Source of the DNA: an uncultured Serinicoccus sp. | Lineage (GTDB): Bacteria; Actinomycetota; Actinomycetes; Actinomycetales; Dermatophilaceae | NCBI RefSeq assembly: GCF_947487915.1 | Contig: NZ_CANKYH010000007.1 | Coordinates: 186,001 to 250,000 of the forward strand | DNA: 64,000 nt | Direction: 5' to 3' | Shown here: piece after piece, positions 40,691-49,331 of the stretch | Layout: each line of letters opens with the position of its first letter | How positions within the stretch are numbered: the stretch's first letter is position 1 | The notes under the pieces: generated by a model | What the model was told of the DNA's origin: nothing | What the model saw: only the letters and a program-made list of their open reading frames with translations | Databases searched by the model: none | Program-made: the position numbers and the translations under genes

Positions 40691-41526
40691 GGTCGTCCTG
40701 CCTCCGTCGTCTGCGCGGAGCGGCGGGCGGCCAGCTTGGCCCGCTCCGAGCGCGGGTCCGGCTCGGGAACGGCGGCCATCAGTGCTCGGGTGTACTCGTG
40801 CTGCGGGTCCTCGTAGATCTGTTCTCGCGTGCCGATCTCACGGATCTTGCCGTCCTGCATGACGGCGATCCGACCGCAGAGATGGCGCACCGTGGAGAGG
40901 TCGTGCGCGATGTAGACGAGGGTCAGGTCGAGCCGTTCCCTGAGGTCGGCGAACAGGTTGAGGATCTGGGCCTGGATGGAGACGTCGAGCGAGGCGACGG
41001 GTTCGTCGCAGACCAGCAGCTTGGGCTTGAGGGCCAGCGCCCGGGCGATGCCGATCCGCTGCCGCTCCCCGCCCGAGAAGGCCGCAGGCTTGCGGGTCAG
41101 GTGGTCCGGGCGCAGCCCCACCAGCTCGAGCAGATCGACCACCTCGTCCTTCACGGTGGTGGACGACTCGCGTGGCCGGTGGATACGGATCCCCTCGGCG
41201 ATGATGTCGGCCACGGTCATCCGCGGGTTGAGCGAGGAGTACGGATCCTGGAAGACGAGCTGCGCTGTGGAGCGGAGGCGCCGGAGTGCGGGTCCGCCCA
41301 GGGCGAGCATGTCCTCGCCGTCCAGGCGCACCTCCCCGGCGGTCGGCTCGATCAGCCGCAGCACGCAGCGGGCCGTCGTCGACTTCCCGGACCCGGACTC
41401 CCCCACCAGCCCGAGGGCCTCACCCTGCATGACGTCGAAGGACACGTCGTCCACGGCGCGGACGAGTCCCGGGCCGTGGCCGAACTCCCGGACCAGACCT
41501 CGCACCTGTAGCAGCGGAGTCGTCAT
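40687..41526 (-). CDS. Oligopeptide-type ABC ATPase, OppF-like (module B)
   Basis: Protein of 279 residues with Walker A GESGSGKST, signature FSGGERQRIGIARAL, Walker B LLVCDEPVASLD and switch histidine VYIAHDLSTV. The length and VFQDPYSSLNPRMTV motif are of the OppF/DppF group. It partners the OppD-like ATPase encoded upstream. ATG and the D-subunit stop overlap. Cytoplasmic, membrane-bound with the permeases. Confidence 0.9.
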   Translation of the reverse strand: MTTPLLQVRGLVREFGHGPGLVRAVDDVSFDVMQGEALGLVGESGSGKSTTARCVLRLIEPTAGEVRLDGEDMLALGGPALRRLRSTAQLVFQDPYSSLNPRMTVADIIAEGIRIHRPRESSTTVKDEVVDLLELVGLRPDHLTRKPAAFSGGERQRIGIARALALKPKLLVCDEPVASLDVSIQAQILNLFADLRERLDLTLVYIAHDLSTVRHLCGRIAVMQDGKIREIGTREQIYEDPQHEYTRALMAAVPEPDPRSERAKLAARRSAQTTEAGRP

Positions 41527-42557
41527 CGCAGCTCTCCGGGTCGCTCGGCCAACCAGGCCGCCCGCAGGCAGGCGCTCGCGTGCTCTCCGCCGGGAGGCCT
41601 CTCGAGGGGAGGCGGTGTGGTGCGGCACTCCGGTTGCACGTACTGGCACCGAGGGTGGAACGGGCACCCGGTAGGGAGCCGGGAGGGGGCCGGCGGGCCC
41701 CCGCCGATGGTGAGGAGACGTTCGGGGACGGGGCCGCTGATCCGGGGCAGGGACTCGAGCAGTCCCAGGGTGTAGGGGTGGATCGAGCGGTAGTAGAGCT
41801 CGTCGGTGCTGCACTCCTCCATGACCCGGCCCGCGTACATGACGATGACCCGTTCGGCGAGACCCGCGAGGATGCCCAGGTCGTGGGTGATGAAGACCAC
41901 GGCGACGCCCTGCTCGTCGGTGAGTCGGTAGAGCAGGTCGATGATCTTGGCCTGGACACGGACGTCCAGGGCCGTCGTGGGCTCGTCCGCGATCACCAGT
42001 CGGGGCTGGCCGATGAGCGCCATCGCGATCATCACCCGTTGCCGCATCCCTCCGGAGAACTGGTGGGGATAGTTCCGGGCACGTCTGGCCGGATCAGGTA
42101 TGCCCACCTCGCCCAGCATCTCGACCGCGCGGCGATGAGCCTCCTTCTTCGGGACCCGTCGCAGCAGCAGCGGCTGGGCCACCTGGTGACCGACGGTCCG
42201 CGTGGGGTCCAGGGCGGAGAGCGGATCCTGGAAGACGTAGCTGATGTCCCATCCACGCAGTGCGCGCAGCCGGTCCTGAGGCGCCGTGAGCAGGTCCTCA
42301 CCCTCGAAGACGATGCTGCCGGTGGTGTGGTCGCGGGGCGTCAGCCCGAGGAGCGCCTGCGCGGTGACCGACTTCCCCGAGCCCGATTCGCCGACGATGC
42401 CCAGCCGCTCCCGCGGCCGGACGTCGAAGGACATGCCGTTCACGGCGCGGATGGGCCCGTCCGCCGAGGGAAAGGTGACGGTGAGGTCACGCACCGACAG
42501 CATGGCCTGGCCCACCTCGACCGGCGCGCTGGTGTCTGATCTGGCCTGCGTGCTCAT
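41523..42557 (-). CDS. Oligopeptide-type ABC ATPase, OppD-like (module B)
   Basis: Protein of 344 residues with Walker A GESGSGKSV, signature FSGGMRQRVMIAMAL, Walker B LVIADEPTTALD and VFITHDLGIL. The C-terminal oligopeptide extension contains the cysteine cluster region GCPFHPRCQYVQPEC, common in DppD/OppD (in some members an iron-sulfur site). ATG at 42555-42557 overlaps the CoA-transferase stop. Confidence 0.9.
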   Translation of the reverse strand: MSTQARSDTSAPVEVGQAMLSVRDLTVTFPSADGPIRAVNGMSFDVRPRERLGIVGESGSGKSVTAQALLGLTPRDHTTGSIVFEGEDLLTAPQDRLRALRGWDISYVFQDPLSALDPTRTVGHQVAQPLLLRRVPKKEAHRRAVEMLGEVGIPDPARRARNYPHQFSGGMRQRVMIAMALIGQPRLVIADEPTTALDVRVQAKIIDLLYRLTDEQGVAVVFITHDLGILAGLAERVIVMYAGRVMEECSTDELYYRSIHPYTLGLLESLPRISGPVPERLLTIGGGPPAPSRLPTGCPFHPRCQYVQPECRTTPPPLERPPGGEHASACLRAAWLAERPGELR

Positions 42558-43750
42558 CGAGTGCTCCCCTCCGTGCTGCGGACCGCCAGCCCGGACAGCA
42601 CCTCCTGCGTGTGCTCCCCGTGCGCCGGCGGGCTGGTGGGGGGTGGCAGCGGGGTGCGGGAGAACCGCGCCGGCGGTGCCACCAGGTGCACGGGGCCGTG
42701 CCGGCCCTCGACCGTGACGATGCGACCGGTGGCCGTCACCTGGGGGTCCCTCGCCGCCTGCTCGAGGGTCAGCACGGGCGCCGCGTAGATGTCCCGGGCG
42801 ACCATCAGCTGCATCCAGTCCGCGGTGCACCGGGTCCGCAGGCGGCTCTCCAGCAGGTGCTCCATCTCCTCCCTGTGCTGGTCCCGCACGGCGAAGTCGG
42901 CGAAGCGTGCGTCCTGGGTGAGGTCCGGCAGGCCGAGGATCTCGCAGATCTGCGGGATCTGCCGCCCGCTGGACAGAGCGATGTAGCCGTCGGCCGTCGC
43001 GTAGAAGCCGTAGGGAGGGGGGATGTAGCCGTGCCCGTGCATGGCGGTGCGCCGCTCCGGCTCGGGAGCGTCGCTGTTGAGCAGGTGGACGACGTGCTCG
43101 GACAGCGCGGCCAGCGCGCTGCCCAAAAGGTCGACGTGCACCCGCTGCCCCTCACCGGTCCGTTGCCGGTGCACCAGGGCGGCGAGCGCGGCCGCAGCCC
43201 CGTTGAGCCCTCCGAGCACGTCCGTGATCGAGAGTCCGACCGGCAGAGGTCGCCCGTCCGGCGCGCTGTTGGCCTGGCCAAGACCACTGAGGGCCTGGGC
43301 CAGGACGTCCTGCCCAGGACGGCTGCTGTAGGGACCGTCGGGTCCGTAGCCCGAGGCGGACACGTAGACGAGCCCGGGGTTGTCGGCCGCCAGTTCGTCG
43401 TACCCCAGCCCCAGCCGGTCCAGCACACCGGGACGGAAGTTCTCGTAGAGCACGTCTGCTGACCTGGCCAGCTGTCGGGCGGCCCGCACCCCCTCGGCCG
43501 ACTTGAGGTCCAGCACCACGGAGCGCTTGTTCCGGTTGTTGGCCAGGAAGGTCGCGCGGTAGAGCGAGGTGGGGGCCGGCTCGCCGGGCGCCTGGTAGCG
43601 CTCGTCAGCGCGGCCGTCCGGCGTGAGCGCGCTCGGCCGCTCGACCTTGATCACCTCCGCCCCGAAGTCACCGAGCATCTGGGTCGCGTACGGCCCTTGC
43701 ACGCGCTCGGTGAAGTCCAGCACGGTCACCCCGTCCAGCGGGCCGGTCAC
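42554..43750 (-). CDS. Class III (CaiB/BaiF) CoA-transferase, copy 2 (module B)
   Basis: Protein of 398 residues, alignable end to end with the enzyme at 35066-36292: VLDFTERVQGPYATQMLGDFGAEVIKVE, NRNKRSVVLDLKSAEG, GQDVLAQALSGLGQAN with the catalytic aspartate. The two copies are clearly paralogues but not near-identical, so the duplication is old. They may activate two different acids, or form a heteromer. GTG start overlaps the aldehyde dehydrogenase stop. Confidence 0.85.
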   Translation of the reverse strand: MTGPLDGVTVLDFTERVQGPYATQMLGDFGAEVIKVERPSALTPDGRADERYQAPGEPAPTSLYRATFLANNRNKRSVVLDLKSAEGVRAARQLARSADVLYENFRPGVLDRLGLGYDELAADNPGLVYVSASGYGPDGPYSSRPGQDVLAQALSGLGQANSAPDGRPLPVGLSITDVLGGLNGAAAALAALVHRQRTGEGQRVHVDLLGSALAALSEHVVHLLNSDAPEPERRTAMHGHGYIPPPYGFYATADGYIALSSGRQIPQICEILGLPDLTQDARFADFAVRDQHREEMEHLLESRLRTRCTADWMQLMVARDIYAAPVLTLEQAARDPQVTATGRIVTVEGRHGPVHLVAPPARFSRTPLPPPTSPPAHGEHTQEVLSGLAVRSTEGSTR

Positions 43751-45252
43751 GGGACCACCGCCGTGGGAGGTGCCTGGAACGACACGAAGCGGACCTCGGT
43801 CATCTCGACGACGGCGCTGGCCGGCCCCTCGCGCGTGTTGCCCGAGTCCCCGACGCCGCCGTAGGGCTGTTGGTCCAGCCGGGTCGTGGGGATGTCGTTG
43901 ACGAGCACGCCGCCGAAGTCCAGCTCGCGTACCGCCCGCAGGGCCAGGCCGAGGTCGCTGGTGAAGATCCCGGCCTGGAGCCCGTACGGCGTCTCGTTGG
44001 CGATCGCGAAGGCCTCCTCCGGCTCGTCGAACGGCACCACGGTCAGCACCGGCCCGAACGCCTCGGCGTCCCGCAGCTGGGACCCTGTCGGTGCCTGGTC
44101 GACCACCGTCGGCCGGAGGCAGGCGCCGTCACGGACACCGCCCGCGACGAGAGAAGCACCCATCCCGGCTGCCTCGTCGATCCACTCCTGCACCCGCTGG
44201 GTGGCGGCCGGGAGGATCAGCGGACCGATGTCGGTGCCGTCGTCGAACGGGTCCCCGACCACCAGCGCATCGGCCCGGCGCCCGAGCTCGTCGACCAGGT
44301 CCTGGTGCCTGCTGCGGTGGACCAGGACCCGCTGCACCGAGATGCAGCTCTGCCCGCTCGTGCCGTAGGCGGCACGCACGATCCGGATGGCCGCCTCGGC
44401 GACGTCGGCGTCCGCAGCCACGATGACCGGCGCGTTCGACCCGAGCTCGAGAGCGACGCGCTTGCGATGGGCGGTCTGCGCGATGCCCCAGCCCACCGTG
44501 GTGCTCCCGGTGAAGGTGACCAGCCGCGGGATGGGGTGCTCCACGAGCGCGGGGCCGGCGGAGACCCCGTCGTCGGTGACCACGGTGACCCAGTCCTCGG
44601 GCAACCCCGCCTCGAGCAGGAGCTCGTGCAGAGCCAACGCGGTCAACGGGGTCTGGTGCGCCGGCTTGAGCACGACGGCGCAGCCGGCGGCGATCGCCGG
44701 CGCCACCTTGTGCAGGACCGTGTTCAGCGGGAAGTTGAACGGGGTGATGGCGGCCACCACACCGATCGGCAGACGCAGCGCCATCGCCATCTTCCCCTCG
44801 CCGGTCGGCGTCGCCTCCGCGGCCACGAGGTCTCCGGTCAGGGTGCGCGCCTGGGCGGCCGCGAAGCGCACCGTCTCGGTGGCCCGAGACACCTCCGTGC
44901 GCGCGTCTCGGATCGCCTTGCCGTTCTCCAGCGTGATGATGGCGGCCAGCCGCTCGGTGTGGTCGGCCAGGAGGAGCGCCAGTCGGTCGAGCACCAGCGC
45001 CCTCTCCCACTGCGGCATCCCCCGCTCCTGGGCGCCGTGCGCCCTACGGCACGCGGCATCCACCTCTGCCGGTCCGCACCGGGCGACCGACGCGACGACC
45101 TCCTGGGTGTAGGGGTCCACCACGTCCACCTGGTCGGCGTCGGGGAACTGCTGCAGGTTGCCGGGAAGTCCGGCCCGGGTGGCGGCACGGCGGTCCTGGG
45201 CCGAGCTGGCCTCGCCGAACGCCGTCTCGAAAGATGTGGTCTGGGTCGACAT
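43747..45252 (-). CDS. NAD(P)-dependent aldehyde dehydrogenase (module B)
   Basis: Protein of 501 residues with a full ALDH core: TPFNFPLNTVLHKVAPAIAAG, catalytic glutamate region LELGSN, catalytic cysteine in TSGQSCISVQR. The late DQQPYGGVGDSGNTREG is of the benzaldehyde/vanillin or semialdehyde group. It differs from the module A enzyme. The substrate may be the aldehyde set free by the HpcH/HpaI aldolase. ATG one base past the permease stop, within the same operon. Confidence 0.85.
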   Translation of the reverse strand: MSTQTTSFETAFGEASSAQDRRAATRAGLPGNLQQFPDADQVDVVDPYTQEVVASVARCGPAEVDAACRRAHGAQERGMPQWERALVLDRLALLLADHTERLAAIITLENGKAIRDARTEVSRATETVRFAAAQARTLTGDLVAAEATPTGEGKMAMALRLPIGVVAAITPFNFPLNTVLHKVAPAIAAGCAVVLKPAHQTPLTALALHELLLEAGLPEDWVTVVTDDGVSAGPALVEHPIPRLVTFTGSTTVGWGIAQTAHRKRVALELGSNAPVIVAADADVAEAAIRIVRAAYGTSGQSCISVQRVLVHRSRHQDLVDELGRRADALVVGDPFDDGTDIGPLILPAATQRVQEWIDEAAGMGASLVAGGVRDGACLRPTVVDQAPTGSQLRDAEAFGPVLTVVPFDEPEEAFAIANETPYGLQAGIFTSDLGLALRAVRELDFGGVLVNDIPTTRLDQQPYGGVGDSGNTREGPASAVVEMTEVRFVSFQAPPTAVVP

Positions 45253-45253
45253 G

Positions 45254-46159
45254 TCAGATCCCTTCACCGATGGTGACCTTGCTGAACTGGGCCTGGCTCG
45301 ACCGGGAGCGGAGCCAGGTGGCGATGATGTTGACGCTGAGGGTGGTGAGCAGGATGGCGAGGCCGGGGACGGCGACGAGCCACCACGCGCTGGTGAGGTA
45401 CTCCCGCCCCTCCGCCAGCATCAGTCCCCAGGACGACTCCGGGGGCTGGATCCCCAGGCCGAGGAAGCTCAGGCTGGCCTCGGTGAGCATCATCACCGCC
45501 AGCTCGAGGGTGGCGAGCACGAGGATGGGCCCGAGGATGTTGGGCAGCAGGTGGCGCACGATGATGCGTCGGCCGGGCGCACCGAGGGAACGTGCGGCCT
45601 CGACGAAGAGCTCCTCCCGCAGGGCGAGCACCAGCCCCCGACTGACCCTGGCGTAGACCATCCAGCGGGTCACCGCCAGGACCAGCACGACATTGACGAA
45701 GCTGGGCCCGAGGACGTACAGCACGAGCAGGGCGATGAGCAGCGAGGGCACACTCATCTGGAGGTCGACCAGGCGCCCCACGACGTCGTCGAACCAGTTG
45801 CGGTAGTACCCGGCGATCATGCCCACGGTGGTCCCGAACAGCCCGGACACCACCACGCTGGCCGCGGCCACGGTGAGCGAGATCTGCCCCCCGAGCATGA
45901 CCCGGGACAGCTCGTCACGGCCCAAGGGGTCCGTGCCCAGCAGGTGGATCCCTCCGTCCGGGTTGGGCGTCAAGGGCGGCCGGTTGCGCATCGCGACGTC
46001 CTGGGCATACGGGTCGAAGGGTGCGATCCACGTGACCAGCAGGGCACTGCCCACCGCCACGACCAGGACCAGCGCGCTGAGCGACACCAGCTTGTGATGC
46101 CACACGAAGCGCGCCAGGCGCCGCCCGGGGGCTCGTCCGGAGGAGTGTGATGTGGTCAT
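45254..46159 (-). CDS. Dipeptide/oligopeptide-type ABC permease DppC-like (module B)
   Basis: Protein of 301 residues with six transmembrane segments. The N-terminal loop IAPFDPYAQDVAMRNRPPLT and LLGTDPLGRDELSRVMLGGQISL is diagnostic of DppC/OppC. The EAA loop is AARSLGAPGRRIIVRHLLPNI. Partner of the DppB-like permease at 36289-37353, from which it is separated by seven catabolic and transport genes. ATG at 46157-46159. Confidence 0.9.
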   Translation of the reverse strand: MTTSHSSGRAPGRRLARFVWHHKLVSLSALVLVVAVGSALLVTWIAPFDPYAQDVAMRNRPPLTPNPDGGIHLLGTDPLGRDELSRVMLGGQISLTVAAASVVVSGLFGTTVGMIAGYYRNWFDDVVGRLVDLQMSVPSLLIALLVLYVLGPSFVNVVLVLAVTRWMVYARVSRGLVLALREELFVEAARSLGAPGRRIIVRHLLPNILGPILVLATLELAVMMLTEASLSFLGLGIQPPESSWGLMLAEGREYLTSAWWLVAVPGLAILLTTLSVNIIATWLRSRSSQAQFSKVTIGEGI

Positions 46160-46163
46160 GACG

Positions 46164-46946
46164 TCACCCGAGCATCGAGACGCCGCCGTCGACGTAGATC
46201 GCGGCACCGGTGATGAAGGACGCATCCTGGGACAGGAGGAACTCGGCCGTGGCCGCCTGCTCCTCCGGTTCCGACAGCCTGCCGAGCGGGATACCGGGTC
46301 GGAACGCCTCGAGCGACCCCCGCAGCTTGGCCTCCAGCACCTGGGGACCATCGGTGCGGACCGCCTCCTCGATCATGGGCGTCTTCGTCACGCCGGGGCA
46401 CAAGGCGTTCGCCCGTACGCCGTGCGCCGCGAGCTCCAGGGCGACCTGCCTGGTCAGGTGCAGTACCGCGGCCTTGCTGACGCAGTAGGCGGACTGGTTC
46501 ATCCGAGCGGCGTTGGCGGTGACCGAGGCCACGGTGACGATCGCCCCACGCGTGCGGAGCAGCTGGGGGCGGCAGGCCCGGATGGCGATCAAGGTGCCCA
46601 TCACGTTGACCCGGTGCACCCGGTCCCACGTGTCCAGGCCGAGCTCGTGGAAGGGGGCCGCGGGCTGCCTGATCCCTGCGGCCGTCACCAGGCCGTAGAG
46701 GGGGCCGAACGCCTCCTCCGCCTGGTCGACGGCGGCCCGCATCTGCTCCTCGTCGCAGGTGTCGGCGCTGACCCCGATCGCCTCATGACCGGCGTCGGTG
46801 AGCTCTCGAGCGACTCGCTGCACCGCATCCTGGTCGAGGTCGCAGACCACCACGCGGGCGCCGGAGGACGCGAGACGCCGCGCCATCGCCGCGCCCATAC
46901 CGCCGCTGCCACCGGTGATGAGGACGGGTTCGGAGGAAAACGTCAT
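46164..46946 (-). CDS. Short-chain dehydrogenase/reductase (module B)
   Basis: Protein of 260 residues. Cofactor motif TGGSGGMGAAMA near the N-terminus, then CDLDQDAV (acidic residue pointing to NAD), the catalytic serine region IVTVASVTAN and YCVSKAAVLH as the YxxxK motif (Y and K present). It most likely oxidises a 3-hydroxyacyl-CoA or other hydroxy intermediate of the module. ATG overlaps the stop of the tartrate-type dehydrogenase upstream (ATGA). Confidence 0.85.
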   Translation of the reverse strand: MTFSSEPVLITGGSGGMGAAMARRLASSGARVVVCDLDQDAVQRVARELTDAGHEAIGVSADTCDEEQMRAAVDQAEEAFGPLYGLVTAAGIRQPAAPFHELGLDTWDRVHRVNVMGTLIAIRACRPQLLRTRGAIVTVASVTANAARMNQSAYCVSKAAVLHLTRQVALELAAHGVRANALCPGVTKTPMIEEAVRTDGPQVLEAKLRGSLEAFRPGIPLGRLSEPEEQAATAEFLLSQDASFITGAAIYVDGGVSMLG

Positions 46947-48022
46947 CGTGCTCCCAGCCTTTCGATCACTGCGGTGGTGACGTCCTCCGTGGAGGCCGTC
47001 CCACCGATGTCGGGTGTCATGACGCCGTCGTCCAGTACCTGCTCGATCGCCGACATGAGGTCCTCGGACGCCTCCGTCTCCTCGAGGTGCGTGAGCATGA
47101 GCACCGAGGACCAGAGCTGTCCGACCGGGTTGGCGATCCCCTCACCCGCGATGTCGGGGGCGGAGCCGTGCACCGGCTCGAACATCGAGGGGAACCGGCG
47201 TTCGGGGTTGATGTTCGCCGACGGCGCGACGCCGATCGATCCGGCGACGGCGGCGGCGAGGTCGGTGAGGATGTCGCCGAACAGGTTGGAGGCGACCACC
47301 ACGTCGAAGCGGGTCGGATCGAGCGCGAAGAGCGCTGCGAGAGCGTCGATGTGGTATTGCGAGGTGGTGACGTCGGGGTGGGCGGCAGCGCGATCCGCGA
47401 AGACCTCGTCCCAGAAGGGCATCGTGTAGACGATCCCGTTCGACTTGGTTGCCGAGGCCAGCGACCCCCGCCGCCGGGCTGCCAGGTCGAAGGCGTAGTC
47501 CATGACCCGGCTGACCCCCCTCCGGGTGAACACGGACTCCTGCACCGCGATCTCGTGCTCGGTCCCGCCGTACAGCCGCCCCCCGATCCGTGAGTACTCG
47601 CCCTCCACGTTCTCCCGGACCACGACGAGGTCGAGGCCGGCCACCCGTTCAGGTACCAGGGGGCTGGGGACCCGGGGCAGCAGCCGGGCGGGTCGGAGGT
47701 TGACGTACTGGTCGAACTCCCTGCGGATGGGGATGAGCATCCCCCACAGGGACACGTGGTCCGGGACCCCGGGGGCTCCGACCGCTCCCAGCAGGATGGC
47801 GTCGGTCGGCGCGAGGATGCTCAGGGCGTCCTCCGGCATCATCGAGCCGGTGCGTCTGTAGTACTCGCAGCCCCACTCCTGGTGCTCCCACCGGAAGTCG
47901 AGGCCGTGCTTGGTGCCGAGCGCGTCCAGCACCCGGGTGGCGGCGGGGAGTACCTCGTGGCCGATGCCGTCGCCGGGAAGAGCGGCGATCCGGTAGGTCC
48001 GGGTGGTGTCCTGGTTCGTCAC
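46943..48022 (-). CDS. Tartrate/D-malate-type decarboxylating dehydrogenase (module B)
   Basis: Protein of 359 residues, paralogous to the enzyme at 26925-27986: IAALPGDGIGHEVLPAATRVL, VVVRENVEGEYSRIGG, VVASNLFGDILTDLAAAVAGSIG and FEPVHGSAPDIAGEG. The residues around ENVEGEYS fit TtuC/DmlA rather than LeuB. It should act on a 2-hydroxy-dicarboxylate with NAD. GTG at 48020-48022 overlaps the upstream MaoC stop. Two copies of this enzyme in two modules are a notable feature of this region. Confidence 0.8.
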   Translation of the reverse strand: MTNQDTTRTYRIAALPGDGIGHEVLPAATRVLDALGTKHGLDFRWEHQEWGCEYYRRTGSMMPEDALSILAPTDAILLGAVGAPGVPDHVSLWGMLIPIRREFDQYVNLRPARLLPRVPSPLVPERVAGLDLVVVRENVEGEYSRIGGRLYGGTEHEIAVQESVFTRRGVSRVMDYAFDLAARRRGSLASATKSNGIVYTMPFWDEVFADRAAAHPDVTTSQYHIDALAALFALDPTRFDVVVASNLFGDILTDLAAAVAGSIGVAPSANINPERRFPSMFEPVHGSAPDIAGEGIANPVGQLWSSVLMLTHLEETEASEDLMSAIEQVLDDGVMTPDIGGTASTEDVTTAVIERLGAR

Positions 48023-48432
48023 GATCTGCCTTCCCAGTGCAGGCGCGCCCGCACGTCGGTCGTCCGATGGCCTGCTTCGTCCTCGATCCACAGCTCCAGG
48101 CCGACGACCCCGTCCGCCGTCACGTCGGTCACGACGCCTTGGCAGAGCAGGGGCGAGCCGACCAGGTCGATGCCGCGGTACCGGACGGCGAACTGCTGGA
48201 TCCAGCTGCCCGGCGGCGCCCAGCCCAGGGCGAGCTCTTCCAGGAGCCCTGCCTTGAGGAAGCCGTGCACGATCACGGAGGGGAAGCCGCGGTCCCGCGC
48301 GTAGGAGTCGTCGAAGTGGATGGGGGACGGGTCCTGGGCGGCTCCGGCATACCGCACCAGCTGCGTGCGGCTGGTGAACCGGACGCGGGAGGGCAGTGGG
48401 CTACCGGGTGCGGGGTGGGTGTCCGCGCTCAT
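48019..48432 (-). CDS. MaoC-type hot-dog dehydratase (module B)
   Basis: Protein of 137 residues with the hydratase-2 motif YAGAAQDPSPIHFDDSYARDRGFPSVIVHG: the Asp and His of the catalytic pair are present (DPSPIHFD). MaoC enzymes hydrate trans-2-enoyl-CoA thioesters to (R)-3-hydroxyacyl-CoA. The ATG at 48430-48432 overlaps the stop of the large hot-dog gene. Together with the next two genes it may form a multi-subunit hydratase, as in itaconyl-CoA or mesaconyl-CoA hydratases. Confidence 0.8.
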   Translation of the reverse strand: MSADTHPAPGSPLPSRVRFTSRTQLVRYAGAAQDPSPIHFDDSYARDRGFPSVIVHGFLKAGLLEELALGWAPPGSWIQQFAVRYRGIDLVGSPLLCQGVVTDVTADGVVGLELWIEDEAGHRTTDVRARLHWEGRS

Positions 48433-49331
48433 CGGCGAGTCACCCCCGGTGCGGTGGAGGCCGGGAGCGCGAAGCCGAGGACGTGCCCGCACCTGGAGGT
48501 GGCCACGAGGGTTCCCGAGGCGTCCCTCATCTCGTTCTCGCGGACCCGGAAGAGCAGGGTCCCCCGGGAGCCTTCCTTCTCGTAGACCTCCGTGTAGCGC
48601 GTCGTCACCGTGATCTCGTCGCCGACCTGGAGGGGCCGCACGTACTCCACCTCGTTGAACGCGTTACCCCCACCCGTACGCGGGAACGGCAGCTCGAGCA
48701 GGAACCCGTCCAGCTGGAGGTCGCGCCGCTCCACGGGGTCGAGGGCGCCGAAGTAGGTGGCCGGGACCCGCCCCGACGGGTCCGCCTCGCCCTCGAGCGC
48801 CCGGGCGAAGTGGTCCAGGTCGTTCGACTGCACCTGGTACTCGAAGGTACCGGCGACCTCACCGACGCGCAGCGCCCGCCGCAGCTGCTCCAGCGGCAGG
48901 GCGGACGCCGGATCCGCGCCACCCGTCCGGACGCGAGCCAGGACCCGCACCGTGGTCCGGCCGTCGGAGCGCCGGGACCGGAGCTCACATCCCAGCACCT
49001 CGTCGCCGGCCTCGCCACGACTGACCTCGGTCACCTCTCCCTCGAAGACCAGCGCATCACCGACCGGCGCGGGTGCGAGGTAGATGGCGTCCACGTGGGT
49101 GACCCGCGCGTCCGCACCCAGCCAGCGTCGAAGCTGCTCGAGCAGCACCGCCACCTGCAACGGACCGTGCACGACCGCTCCCTCGAGCCCTCGCTCCCGC
49201 GCTGCGTCGTCGTCGTGGTGGATCTCGGAGAAGTCCTCGGCCCCTGCCCCCCAGCGCAGCAGGGACGACGGCGGCAGGACGACGGGTCCGACCGGCGGTA
49301 CGCGGTCTCCTGCCACCCGCGGCGCCGTCAC
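48429..49331 (-). CDS. Double hot-dog protein, MaoC-like plus N-type dehydratase domain (module B)
   Basis: Protein of 300 residues with two hot-dog domains. The N-terminal half has DFSEIHHDDDAARERGLEGAVVHG, a catalytic-type MaoC motif with Asp and His. The C-terminal half (GTFEYQVQSNDLDHFARALEG, VGDEITVTTRYTEVYEKEG) resembles the noncatalytic MaoC N-domain. Double hot-dog hydratases usually carry the N-type domain first, so the order here is inverted. GTG start overlaps the upstream gene and its stop overlaps the MaoC gene. Hydratase of an enoyl-CoA with an uncommon acyl chain is likely. Confidence 0.75.
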   Translation of the reverse strand: MTAPRVAGDRVPPVGPVVLPPSSLLRWGAGAEDFSEIHHDDDAARERGLEGAVVHGPLQVAVLLEQLRRWLGADARVTHVDAIYLAPAPVGDALVFEGEVTEVSRGEAGDEVLGCELRSRRSDGRTTVRVLARVRTGGADPASALPLEQLRRALRVGEVAGTFEYQVQSNDLDHFARALEGEADPSGRVPATYFGALDPVERRDLQLDGFLLELPFPRTGGGNAFNEVEYVRPLQVGDEITVTTRYTEVYEKEGSRGTLLFRVRENEMRDASGTLVATSRCGHVLGFALPASTAPGVTRR

